A DNA stretch of 64,000 nt, from positions 1 to 64,000 of the forward strand of contig JABFUD020000290.1 in NCBI GenBank assembly GCA_014529385.2, written 5' to 3'. Origin of the DNA: Adiantum capillus-veneris (Eukaryota; Streptophyta; Polypodiopsida; Polypodiales; Pteridaceae). Below are positions 1 to 9,648 of the stretch, in pieces (the first letter of the stretch is position 1; each line of letters begins with the position of its first letter). A model generated the notes under the pieces. It made no database searches. It was not told the DNA's origin and saw only the letters and a program-made list of their open reading frames with translations. Both the position numbers and the translations under genes were made by a program.

Positions 1-841
1 TTTTAGCAACTTTGTTTGAAGAGCTTCAATAGCTTTGGAACGGCATAGATGTTTTTGATGTATCAAGACCACTTCGTGATCGGCGCACAATGATCAAGTG
101 CATTCTCATGTGGACCATGCATGATTACCCCGGGCTTGGAGAGATTTCTGGTAAGCTTATACTTTGTGACACTCTTTAATGTCTTTGCATTGGTCACTTA
201 TATGCGGTTATGTCTTTTGTTTTTGTAGGACTATCGACATCTAGACATAGGGCATGCCCAACTTGTGGACCCTCACTCGTGACAGAGAGACCCGCTCTAC
301 TTGGTAAGGTGATCTACCCAAGAACCATCGCTTCTTTCCACCGTACAATGGGATGGAGCCACTCCATTGGACCATGGCCGTTGGGCAAGACATTGGAACG
401 AGCATCACAACACATTGCCTCCTCCCAATGATCCACCTAGGGGTATGTCTAGGTACTCTATTTTCTTATCACTACCCTATTGGGCTTCATTAAAAATCCA
501 ACACCTATTGGATCCAATGCATGTGTTCAAAAATGTTGGGCAAGCTATATGGGATCACATAGTAGGCTTCATTGGGTGCTAGAGAGGACATGAGGGTCAT
601 AAGGAGGCTCCCTCCTTCGGCCACACCTCGCATGGGGCCTCGGGGAAGATGGTTCTTCCAAAGGCACCTTGGATTCTATCAAGGGTGGATCAAGAGCGGA
701 TGAAACAAGTCATTGCATCCATCCGTACTCCAACAGGTTATATGCGTTCGCTCAAGGGTGCCTTCACTAAAACTAAGAAAGGAGGATCCACACAACTGTA
801 TGGGCTCAAATCCCATGATTGGCACAAGATTCTTCAGGTAA

Positions 842-873
<32 letters not shown>

Positions 874-898
874 TGTATATGTGAGTGTGTGTGTATGT
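842..898. repeat. (GT)n microsatellite in a CACTA intron
   Basis: Nearly pure GT dinucleotides with scattered A interruptions, directly after the predicted splice donor at 838. Confidence 0.95.
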
Positions 899-1933
899 GG
901 TTTAGGGTTGTGGATACTAAAAAGTCTTTTTGTTTGTGCAATAGTTTGTGCTTCCAATTAGCATTAGTGGATTTGCGTACATGAAGGTAAAGACTGCAAT
1001 ATTCAAGGTGGGAGAAGTTGTTAGGTATAGAACATTTGATCCTCCCTCCTAAACTTTACTTTGAAGACTAACTTTACTATGAAGATTATGAAGGGTTTTT
1101 TGGTTACAGGTTTGTGAGTTCCAAAGAAATCGAAGTTTCAGCCATTCCAACAGCTCGACTTCTAGCGATTGAAGCAACTTGTGCTATTGAGGATGCATTC
1201 CCACGTTCTATCCTTGTTAGCTAAGTTCACCTATTGCTCCATCTTGTTGAGGAGATAGCCATTGTGGTGTGGTTCACTCCAGGTGGATGTTCTTTCTTGA
1301 GAGGTTCCTAAAGACCTTGAAAGACTTTGTGAGGATACGATCACAACCAGAGGTATTCATCAATCTTAAGCCTTAAACCTTATTAGGATTGGATTGTATT
1401 CACAACGCTTTTTATTGGTTACTTTAATCACTAATGGTTTCATGTACATGTGTTCAGGCAAGCGTGGCAGAGGGTTGGATTGTACAAGAGTCTTTTGTGT
1501 ATGTCTCTCAATATCTTTTCACAATAGACCCATCATTGCTTCGTTTAAAAGACAGAGAAAGAGGATCCAAAAAAACACGCAAACATTCCAAGTGGAAAAG
1601 GTTCTCTCTTGATTTTGGATAGGGAATTTCAAGCCATAGTCCCAATCCATAGTCAACAACCATTGTCTACTCAATGCTCCCATCATGGGCAAATGGGTGG
1701 ATATGTATGTGGAGGTGCGTACAACGAGAGAAAGGAGAGGGAAGCATGGAAGAGATCACATGGCGGTAGGTGAGCACCTCCCTTTCCTAAAGAGCTTGCC
1801 AAATACCCTGATCTAATTCCAGTTGGGTGGATACACAATGCCATGACTAAGGCCAAGGAACAAGGAGAACAAATAAGCCCTAAAAAATGGGAGTAAGCGC
1901 GACGATGTCTACCAAGGGTAATATACTCAATGT

Positions 1934-1938
<5 letters not shown>

Positions 1939-1964
<26 letters not shown>

Positions 1965-1993
1965 CTGGGTGTGTGTGTGTGTGTATGTGTGTC

Positions 1994-2026
<33 letters not shown>
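1939..2026. repeat. Compound (GT)n-(CT)n microsatellite in a CACTA intron
   Basis: GT tract 1939-1964, an interrupted GT stretch, then a pure CT tract at about 1996-2026. The tract lies in the intron that ends at the acceptor at 2050, and the pyrimidine run could serve as part of that acceptor's polypyrimidine region. Confidence 0.95.
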
Positions 2027-2029
<3 letters not shown>

Positions 2030-2050
2030 TATCTTGATTGGTTTTCGTAG

Positions 2051-2788
2051 GCCTTCACATTCAACTCTATGTGGTCCGAAGGACGTCATTTTCGAACCCG
2101 CAAGATAGATGAGCGTCGAACCACTCACGATAGTGGAGTTATGGGCAACTTTGACACGACAACACAAAAGGTGAGGGAATGTGGAACAATAGAGAGGATA
2201 ATCAAAGTGGATTTCAGAACATTTCACAAATATCTCTTTGACTGCCGATGGTTTGCGGGTGAGGTTAAGAGACATGAGAATGGACTCTATATGGTAGACT
2301 CCGGGCAATTTCATCACTGGAAGACCGACAACTTGGTGCAACCTAGTAGTTGTGAGCAGGTAAAGTCCATGTGCAACTCACTAAAACATTATATGATACA
2401 TACAAAACTACATTCATGTTGTTGTTTGCTCTATGACCTACAGGTGTTTTATGTGCCTTGTATGTATCGAAGACGACTATGGTATGTTATTCCAGTCACA
2501 CCACGGAGCAGATCTATCTTTGCAAATACAAACATAGAGACTTTGGCATATCCCACCATACCATCTCAAGAAGACGCCAATGACGATGATGCAGTTGAGG
2601 TCGAGGAGAGCCAACCATTCCCAATAACCAACCATAGTGAGGAGGAGGACGAGGATGGAGAGGATGATGATGATTCAATAGGAGAGGCCGTAGAGGATGA
2701 ATCAATAGATTTATTTGTTGATTTAGCTACCATGGGGTTGGACATGGATGTAAGCACTTGTAGAGATCTCTTGGAGGATGAAAATTAA
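2051..2788 (+). CDS. 3' exons of the CACTA transposase (DUF4216-like block and acidic tail)
   Basis: Acceptor AG at 2049-2050; exon 2051-2359 contains RTRKIDERRTTHDSGVMG, IIKVDFRTFHKYLFDCRWF and GLYMVDSGQFHHW, matching the DUF4216 region that follows the DUF4218 region in CACTA TNP2 proteins. A GT..AG intron is predicted at 2360-2443, because removing it joins SSCEQ to VFYVPCMYRRRLWYVIPV, the family's usual 'QVFYV' junction. The intron is 84 nt, a multiple of three, and contains no stop in this frame, so spliced and retained forms are both open. The tail (about residues 165-239 of the unspliced frame) is very acidic, with runs of D and E, and ends at TAA 2786-2788. This part shows no disabling change, unlike the upstream exons. 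Confidence 0.7.
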   Translation, partial: AFTFNSMWSEGRHFRTRKIDERRTTHDSGVMGNFDTTTQKVRECGTIERIIKVDFRTFHKYLFDCRWFAGEVKRHENGLYMVDSGQFHHWKTDNLVQPSSCEQVKSMCNSLKHYMIHTKLHSCCCLLYDLQVFYVPCMYRRRLWYVIPVTPRSRSIFANTNIETLAYPTIPSQEDANDDDAVEVEESQPFPITNHSEEEDEDGEDDDDSIGEAVEDESIDLFVDLATMGLDMDVSTCRDLLEDEN

Positions 2789-2860
2789 TAAATATCTTTT
2801 GGATTTTGACTTCTTTCTCTACTTATGCTGTACAAAAGGGCTATTTGTTTATGAACGCAA

Positions 2861-3306
2861 GACAATACAATTTTGATCATCGTTCGCTTGCCATTTCCAT
2901 ATGAATACATAGTTGACATAAGATTTTGAGGTGGAAACAAAATATTTTTGTTTATAGAATCTCATGGAGTACAAATGAGTAGAGTAGGAGAATCATGCCA
3001 ATAGATGAGGCAAGCAAAGAGAAGAGAGGTACTAAAAATCCCAATGAGAATGGGATTTCTTACACTCCGTGCAAAAAGGGGGTGACAATACAATTTTGAT
3101 CATCGTTCGCTTGCCATTTCCATATGAATGCATAGTTGACATAAGATTTTGAGGTGGAAACAAAATATTTTTTGATATAGAATCTCATGGAGTACAAATG
3201 AGTAGAGTAGGAGAATCATACCAATAGATGAGACAAGCAAAGAGAAGAGAGGTACTAAAAATCCCAATGAGAATGGGATTTCTTACACTCCATCCAAAAA
3301 GGGGGT
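2861..3306. repeat. Tandem duplication, 223-bp period, two copies
   Basis: Copy 1 is 2861-3083 and copy 2 is 3084-3306. Both start with GACAATACAATTTTGATCAT and end with a run of G after AAAAAG. They differ by only a few substitutions and one or two indels. The array lies just after the CACTA transposase stop codon, where subterminal repeats of such an element would be expected. No terminal inverted repeat was confirmed. Confidence 0.9.
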
Positions 3307-3561
3307 ACCAATTTCTAAAAAGTAACAAAATAGAATAGAATTTATAGAAAGGAAAAGTGGGAGAGGAATGGGCCATGTGGATTCTCTTTTACTGTTGCGG
3401 TAATATGGGCGGTTATTATTGCGGTAATAAGTGCGGTAATGCTCGCGGAAAATTCGGGAAACGCGCAGACGGGTCTGCACCATACAATCTCTCTCTTTCT
3501 TGAAGCTCTCTCTCTCCTCTTATGCGGTAATGTTGTGTCGTAACAGCAACATTCTCCCATA
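3307..3561. other. Spacer with repeated GCGGTAAT octamers
   Basis: No gene seen. GCGGTAAT occurs three times between about 3398 and 3440, with a related GCGGTTAT between them, and again near 3523. CT-rich tracts follow at 3487-3518. This marks the unique sequence just outside segmental duplication copy A. Confidence 0.5.
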
Positions 3562-3939
3562 GTGAGGAGGGAAGGGGGTGGGGGGGGGAAGTTGGCACCC
3601 TCCCTAAATTGTTTTAAAAATAAACCTTGGGCACCACTGTGGGTGGCCACGTGAGAAAAGAAGCGTGTTTTGGTTTTTGCAATGTTGATGAAAATGAGAG
3701 GAGAGAATGATATGCTTATAGAGCTCCCCATGGCTTACAAATGTTCGTGTTCCTATGTCAACAATTGTTTCCACTTTGTAACGTGAACTCGACAAGCTAA
3801 GTCCCACTCCAAATGTTGCAACTCCACTTGTTCTTCCACCTCTACTAAGAGGCCCATCACACCTTGTGCTCGTCTTCTTCTTCAGTCTACTAATCCTCCT
3901 TACCCATGGCATAGCCTATGCTTTGATACCATTATGAAG

Positions 3940-4700
3940 TAGGGGTATTGAACTCCATATACTTAAAAGTGATTTCATATACTTTATGAATTGTTTTTGC
4001 GATTATATCTGCTATATAGCTCCCTAACTTTATTGCACCCGAGCTGTCAACTGATTTAATAAAGAACTCGCCTCGAGGACTGAATATCATAACATTAATC
4101 AACGGTCTGCATTGGACATTTGACCATCCATCACTGACTATAGTGCATCCTGTTTAATCAATTGATTTCAAGATCAATCTATCAACTTCTTTTTGGGTGT
4201 CGCCGAAGCATTTATCCAAGAAGGTTTTCCGCACTTGATGATATGATGAAGGGAAAAAGCCAGCTCCATACTCACCAATCTTCTTCCATGCATGCTTCCA
4301 TGACTCTCGTGTGACCATCAACATAGAACCGCCTGTAAAATAGATAGCTTGTGCAAGAGCAGATTGTGCCTCTTCAAGAGCAATTGATCAAAAGCTTTGC
4401 TCTAGACTTACTTGCCTCGTTCAATGCATTTCAAACTGGTACTCGGGTGATCCATCTTGAGTGCTAGCTCTTTGTGTGTGTATGTTGGTTGGCATGGAGG
4501 GTGCACCACTATTTTTTCCGCCTTGTGTTGAGACAGCACTGCCTGGGTGCTCTGAAGCATAATGGCTTGGAGTCAGTATTCTAGGTCGCCTTGTTTGATA
4601 CTTCACCACCAGTTGATGGGCGACTAGAATTAGTTGCATTGATGTTCTGAGAGCAAGCATTGGCGTCCATGACAAGTTCACAAGCCACCTATACATTCAT
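3940..4700 (-). pseudogene. hAT transposase remnant (DUF659 part), copy A
   Basis: Read on the minus strand the interval gives fragments typical of plant hAT transposases with a DUF659 domain: a segment like LDKCFGDTQKEVD, then GCTIVSDGWSNVQCRPLINV, then VDSSGAIKLGSYIADIIAKT. An upstream part with a YFTGGSMLMVTRESW-like segment lies at about 4300-4340. Stops and frame changes interrupt it (for example a stop before TGCTIVSDGW), and no BED zinc finger or C-terminal dimerisation domain was found. The same remnant exists in copy B, so it predates the segmental duplication. It is related to, but clearly diverged from, the hAT elements at 22.9 and 35.9 kb. Confidence 0.75.
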
Positions 4701-4797
4701 ACAATCGTAAAAATAGTAAGTTTTTGAAAAACAAATTTTAGTTGAACAATTATACACGAAAGTAAAATAATATACATATAAACATAAAGTAAAAAAT

Positions 4798-5190
4798 GAT
4801 CCCCAAGCACTTGCAACCACCTCCGCAAGGATGCTCCCTACCCAAACCTATTTCCAGACAGATAGACACCCAAGGGAGGTAACTATACGTAAGAAACAAT
4901 ACGTACGTGTAGTGATTAGGAGTGCTCCATTCCAACTATAGAAATGAGCCCCAAGCACTTGCACCACCTATACCCTCCGCAAGGATGCTCCCTACCCAAA
5001 CCTGTTTCCAAGCGGATAGACACCCAAGGGAGGTAACTATATGTAACAAATAATACGCAGTTGTAGTGATAGGGAGCGATCCATTCCAACCATAGAAATG
5101 AGTGCCAAACACTTGCACCACATATACCCTCTGCAAGGATGCTCCCTATCCAAACCTGTTTCCAATCGGATAGACACCCAAGGGAAAGTC
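4798..5190. repeat. Tandem repeat, ~150-bp units, about 2.6 copies (copy A)
   Basis: Units start at 4798, 4946 and 5100, each with a CCAAGCACTTGCA-like start followed by GCAAGGATGCTCCCTA and GGATAGACACCCAAGGGA. The third unit is cut short. The same array is at 40274-40665 in copy B. Short minus-strand reading frames across it are side effects of the repeat and are not counted as genes. Confidence 0.9.
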
Positions 5191-6776
5191 AGTTGTAACA
5201 AATCATGTTGTTAAAAAACATAGGAATCAAAGCTACCTGAATGAAAACCAAGACCTCAAATAAGCCAACAAGTGTGCCAAAACAGACGGAGGCAACTATG
5301 AGACATTGTTTATATCTAGCCACCTCCAGAAATGGGGGAAAAGAGGAGGATATATCCGAGCCCGCTAGGCAAGACTGTTGGCCCATCGGGGTAACTTAAA
5401 AGACGGCTGGGCTAACAGGAAAGGCCGGTTCTAGCTGGTTCTTGTGAATTTGATGTTATTATCACTCTCGTGGAGTGTTAATAATATGAGTTATTACCAC
5501 TTCGCACTTCACGTGAAGACGTGAATGAAATCCCTGAACTCCACGTTGAGAAGTGGGAAAAGGTGGCTTATTTCTTAAAATCCGCCTCTTTTTAAATGTT
5601 TCCAATTGTGAAAAAACTGTAGACATCCAATCTAACCAGAAAGAGGTCAAATCAATGCCTCTCACCTCTCTCTTTTCAAGAGAGTGTGGCCTCAAGGCTT
5701 GACCTCCAATGCCCTAAAGTGTGCACATTTTTCGAGCGCGTGAATAGATCCCTAGACCTCTCCGACATGGTTTACCTACCCATAGAGAAGGCAACCTTAC
5801 CTTGCGATACCATCTCAAAATATAGTGAAATTTAGAATGTTAGTATGGTCATCATTTTGACCCATTTTAGACATTCATTAAGTTAGATAATGACTCGATA
5901 AGGTCGTACGTGTTCTAGATCCTCAATATGAAGTATATATACTCTCACAAGTATACATTTGGTGTATGTGAGTTACATGTGGATTACCATGAATCACATA
6001 AATTTTTATGCCTTTCATGTTGCATACCTCACCTGCGCATAGCTGGGGTTCCTCGATTGTGACTGAAATCCTTTCCTTAGCCTTGCTTTGATGAGCATGA
6101 TGATACACAAAAGATATTAATATGCCTTCATAGCATTGATGCATTAGCATGGTCATTCACCAATGGTAAGAGTACTACCCCACTCATGTCTTTGTAATTA
6201 TCGATTGAAGAAATGTATCACAATACGAAATTCAATGGACAAATATGTTTTCAAAAGTAGCCTTCTTAACATTTTGAATACAAAATTTGTGTACGAGAAA
6301 TTAGCATGTTTCTAGTATCATCTCCACGTAGTGATCATTCCATATAATAAAATATATGCAAGCATTGGGAAAATTAACGAAGCCAGTTGACAAAAAGACC
6401 AAAGTTTAGAACAACTTTGTTGCCACAGCCACACCAGGGCTAGAAAAAAACATTTTTCCTAATCGAAGAAAATACGTGCAAACTTGAAATACTCCCGATT
6501 TTAGGTCAAAATTTGAAGCTTTTGGCGGTAATTACACTAAAACTTATGAAAATTGGCCAGTTTTCTTCAAGGCAAGCTCAAAATCTAACCGGGATTTTAG
6601 TATTTCAGCCGGTTAAAATACAGTGGACCCCTTTTTTTTTTCAGATGAATAGACGTCTAGATAGGTACTCTCTAGTTCAGTTGGAGACAGACAAAACAAA
6701 CAAACGGATTAGAAGTCCAAACTCCACTTGTTATCTTTCTAACCTAGGTAGTCGACATTAGAATTTCTATACGTCG

Positions 6777-6825
<49 letters not shown>

Positions 6826-7184
6826 TGAGATTGGCATCGTACCTGCAGTTCGTATTTTGGTCTACAAGATGATCTCTTGGCCATTTGCAAGCTGATCCAC
6901 TGTAGTAGCATGCACGTGAGATTTGGTGGCACATGAAATAATTACCAGCGGCAATACATACTGATGAGGAATCAGAAAACCTAATTAAGTCTAATTATGC
7001 TGCAGGGCAATTACAAGTCTTGAGAATATGAGTAACTATGTAACACCACCTTCCTAACCAGGCTTATATGTAGTATCTAGCTTTCCTATACGGCAAAGCA
7101 CGTTAAACAGGTTATCTTCCTAACTAGCTTTCACAAGGCAAAACGCAAAACACAGTTACAGAAAATGGTCACCCACATCACTCT
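5191..7184. other. Non-coding part of duplication copy A downstream of the TPR-SET gene
   Basis: No gene supported. 5355-5440 holds GC-rich motifs (CCCGCTAGG, GGCCCATCGGGG, GGCCGG) like the subterminal motifs of the hAT elements. A minus-strand frame at 5462-5695 is kept in both copies but is unrecognised. At 5805-5820 the minus strand reads TGGTATCGCAAGG, which resembles a primer-binding site, but no LTR could be fitted. 6380-6778 is absent from copy B. 6822-7184 is the 3' flank of the TPR-SET gene. Confidence 0.45.
6779..6821. repeat. (CT)n microsatellite
   Basis: About 43 bp of pure TC dinucleotide. Copy B has only five or six TC units at the matching place (41945-41953). The array therefore expanded in A or contracted in B after the duplication. 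Confidence 0.97.
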
Positions 7185-9344
7185 TCAACGTACCCAGACC
7201 TTCCTGCAACCCTGTCTTTCCTTTAGCCTCACCGCCTCTATCACATTGCTTGTTTGATGCCCAAAATAAGCCTTGAAGTGCTTATTTATCAGATCCAAGC
7301 AACGACGATCAAGCAATTTCTTGGAGAGACAAAACACCAGCTTCAGGACGCCAAGATCACCACTAGCAGTCTCAAGAATGGCTTCCACAAAGTCCTCCAC
7401 ACGAGGCAAAGCAGCAGGAGGCTGAAAAAATGAGGAATAAGCCGTAGCATAGGCCTCTGCGAAAGCTGTCCGCAGCCACTTGGTTTCTTTATCTGCCAGC
7501 TTCAACAATCTGATGTACTTCTCAAGCTCCAGAGCCACCTTATATAGCTCCACGGCACGAACCCGTTCCAATTCATTTGGTGCAGAAATCTGAAAGAACA
7601 ACTTTACATACTGTTTAGCAAGCTGCTCAAGTTGCGACAACTCTCTCTCAAAATGGCACCTTGGGCATCGACATGCAAATGATTCTATTCTTGAGAAGTA
7701 TGGTAGCAGAGGTGAAGTGTAGGTCCGGTGAAGCTCTGTCCCTGCTTTCATGTCCCTTGAGGCAAAAACCACCTTGATATTACCAACACGCCGAACACAC
7801 ACATTAGGAATGCAGCTGTTGTTCATAAGGGATAAAGGCAACCATAAACCTCCCATCAAATCAGTTTCATCAACCAATCGAGACTCAATGTCCGTTGCTG
7901 CAAAAATTATGGCACGCAATCGGCTTACATCCAAGAGAAGTGGCACCTCTGTCTCATTTTCTTCAGACTGCAAAGGATCTGGAATTGGTTTAAACAAGGA
8001 GATGTTAGGAGCAGGCTTTGCAGGATGCTGCGCTTCATACATGGCATAAACCTTCGAAAGATTTCTCGGTGTAGCTAAACAGCTGCGAATCACCTCAGCT
8101 AGCAACCCAGGCTGCACCTTCTGTATATCATCACTTCTACACACCCAATTTCCAACGCTCACCTTCACAGCAGCAAATGAATCGATGACCATCAACAAGT
8201 CACCTGCGGATACATCTGAAGTCAAGAAAAGGCCCCGTCCCCCAGAAGTTGAAGAGAGCCCAATTCTCACGGGGCCAACAAACTCCGCAAGAGGAGAAGC
8301 CAATTTGGCTTCACAACCATTCTGAAAGAATTCTGATAGGTCATGGTTGCCCAGCATGCTTTGCTCGTTGAGAAGAGCCGCATCCTTGTACACTGCTTGA
8401 AGGCGATCGGATACAGCAGGTGGCAGTAGGTCCATCTGCTCCGTCATGAACTTGAAGGCGGTCTGGTACCGATACATCTTCCAAAGAGCTCGGACCTTTC
8501 GGAAGATGCTTTTGGCGTGGGAAGCATCAATTGCAAGAGCAGATTCAGCGTCAGCCAAGCCTTTGTCGAAGCATTCCAGCTTAAGCCAAGATTCAGCTCT
8601 GTTAGACAGAGCGAGCAATTTATTTTCAGCATCTTCGGCCTGAGCTATCTCGACAGATCTGGAGTAGAATGCAATAGCAGCTGCATATTTCCCCTGGCTG
8701 TGCTCCATATTCCCGAGCTCTCGACATGCGACGGCACCATTAACGTGTCTTCCAAGAGCCAAATCAGGTTTAACGTAGAAGGCCACCACTTCTAACGAAG
8801 CTGGATTCGGCAGCCAGATGTAGGTTGCACGCCCAAAGTGGTCTTTGATGAGACAAGGCTCCTTGATGATAACTTGGGAGCCTGGGGGAGGCACCTGCAG
8901 TGTCAGATTATGAAATAAATCATTCATTACCAGCCTTGCCGCCGCGTCGCTCTCCTTCTCCTCGAAGATACTCACGAGAAACTTTACGTAGAGGAGGAGT
9001 GGTGCATCTACTGCCAGGAAGCCTTGCAAGTACTTGCCCTGGTGCCACTTTCCTACGCGCAAATCTGCGAGTGTGGTTGAGGTCAAGCCTGGATTAAAAG
9101 CAGCCGGAGCCAGAGATGCAGGTTTTAAGAAGGGATCGTGCTGAAGGAGCGAGTGCTGCAATACTGCCCGCATACTCTTTGCTTCAGGAGGCATGGTCTT
9201 TACAAGCGCCTGCAGCTGGAGGTGAGCCGCTAAAATCCCTGGCTTGTTGAACGAGTGCAATGAATCCAGAGCCTCCTGCGAGTCATCCGAGAATGACGTT
9301 GTCGACAGAAAACGACACAACTCCATAGATGAATCCCCGTCCAT
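7185..9344 (-). CDS. TPR-SET domain protein, copy A (719 aa)
   Basis: Likely a SET-domain protein with TPR repeats, of the plant group that pairs an N-terminal TPR region with a SMYD-like split SET domain; the substrate is unknown. I take the ATG at 9342-9344, because the open frame upstream has only a TTG before an in-frame TAA at 9393-9395. Residues about 200-301 form TPR-like helices (ELGNMEHSQGKYAAAIAFYS, LALSNRAESWLKLECFDKGL). The SET region is about 355-546: GGRGLFLTSDVSAGDLL, then LSLMNNSCIPNV at about 503-514, then GTELHRTYTS. A post-SET CxCxxC (CRCPRC) lies at about 558-563. The usual NHSC motif reads NNSC, which may weaken methyltransferase activity. The gene is intronless and uninterrupted. 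An essentially full-length paralogue lies at 42317-44476, with about 25 amino-acid differences. Confidence 0.88.
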   Translation of the reverse strand: MDGDSSMELCRFLSTTSFSDDSQEALDSLHSFNKPGILAAHLQLQALVKTMPPEAKSMRAVLQHSLLQHDPFLKPASLAPAAFNPGLTSTTLADLRVGKWHQGKYLQGFLAVDAPLLLYVKFLVSIFEEKESDAAARLVMNDLFHNLTLQVPPPGSQVIIKEPCLIKDHFGRATYIWLPNPASLEVVAFYVKPDLALGRHVNGAVACRELGNMEHSQGKYAAAIAFYSRSVEIAQAEDAENKLLALSNRAESWLKLECFDKGLADAESALAIDASHAKSIFRKVRALWKMYRYQTAFKFMTEQMDLLPPAVSDRLQAVYKDAALLNEQSMLGNHDLSEFFQNGCEAKLASPLAEFVGPVRIGLSSTSGGRGLFLTSDVSAGDLLMVIDSFAAVKVSVGNWVCRSDDIQKVQPGLLAEVIRSCLATPRNLSKVYAMYEAQHPAKPAPNISLFKPIPDPLQSEENETEVPLLLDVSRLRAIIFAATDIESRLVDETDLMGGLWLPLSLMNNSCIPNVCVRRVGNIKVVFASRDMKAGTELHRTYTSPLLPYFSRIESFACRCPRCHFERELSQLEQLAKQYVKLFFQISAPNELERVRAVELYKVALELEKYIRLLKLADKETKWLRTAFAEAYATAYSSFFQPPAALPRVEDFVEAILETASGDLGVLKLVFCLSKKLLDRRCLDLINKHFKAYFGHQTSNVIEAVRLKERQGCRKVWVR

Positions 9345-9648
9345 GCAGTCGCACAAAAACAAGCCGTGCAAAGCGTGAAAGTGGCGGGTCTTTTAAACGA
9401 TGTGAGGCTCTTCAAAATTGTAGTTTTGGCGGCAACATTCAAAAATTTTGTTTGGAACGTTGCTAAGGGTACCTCCACACGCTGGGGGGTACCCCCTCCA
9501 CTAGCTACACTTCTTTGAGGTGTAGTTGCAAAACAAACACAAAACCCAAGCCGGCGCCTATGTGTGCGTGAGAGTGGCCCTGTCAAATCAAAGGCCTCCT
9601 CGTCACTTTTACGATTACCCTCTCCGTGTTGGCGGTACCTAACATGAC

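Larger units (their letters stand above)
1..2788 (+). pseudogene. CACTA (En/Spm) transposase gene, decayed, 5' end outside window
   Basis: Reading across inferred exons gives the order of blocks typical of plant TNP2-type CACTA transposases. Exon ending at 150 reads LWNGIDVFDVSRPLRDRR then LMWTMHDYPGLGEISG; intron 151-228 (GT..AG); then ACPTCGPSLVTERP; at 433-580 SIFLSLPYW and LDPMHVFKNV; at 580-837 LPKAPWILS and GLKSHDWHKILQ with a donor at 838; at 1211-1352 VHLLLHLVEEIA and HSRWMFFLERFLKTLKDFVR; intron 1353-1457; then SVAEGWIVQESFVYVSQYL. It cannot encode a working transposase as it stands: in-frame TAG at 30-32 and 580-582, a frame change near 350-367, a TAA near 1217 and a one-base frame change near 1260. 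The family excises and inserts CACTA elements. Terminal repeats were not found, so element limits are unknown. Family assignment is inferred from motif order recalled for the family. Confidence 0.85.
3562..9648. repeat. Segmental duplication, copy A (direct repeat of 39046-44781)
   Basis: From the GTGAGGAGGGAAGGGGG-like start to the ACCTAACATGAC end, this stretch matches 39046-44781 in the same order and orientation. It contains a hAT remnant, a ~150-bp tandem repeat, AT-rich non-coding DNA and TPR-SET gene A. The main difference is a block at about 6380-6778 here, which has no counterpart in copy B; copy B has a shorter unrelated 70-90 bp there (about 41862-41945). A further small insertion here is at about 4352-4385. 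Beyond 9648 the copies diverge at once: copy B runs into a different repeat. Confidence 0.93.

Noticed and set aside
3061-3080. CACTCCGTGCAAAAAG as a CACTA terminal inverted repeat
   Set aside because: It begins CACTC rather than CACTA, is in the wrong orientation to end the upstream transposase gene, and is part of the 223-bp tandem duplication with no inverted partner found.
3604-3912. Minus-strand frame of 102 codons, repeated at 39104-39403, as a gene
   Set aside because: It is preserved only because it lies in the segmental duplication; no domain, and it runs into decayed hAT sequence.
5805-5820. Minus-strand primer-binding site (TGGTATCGCAAGG)
   Set aside because: Only the first seven bases match the usual site, and no LTR pair could be fitted around it.
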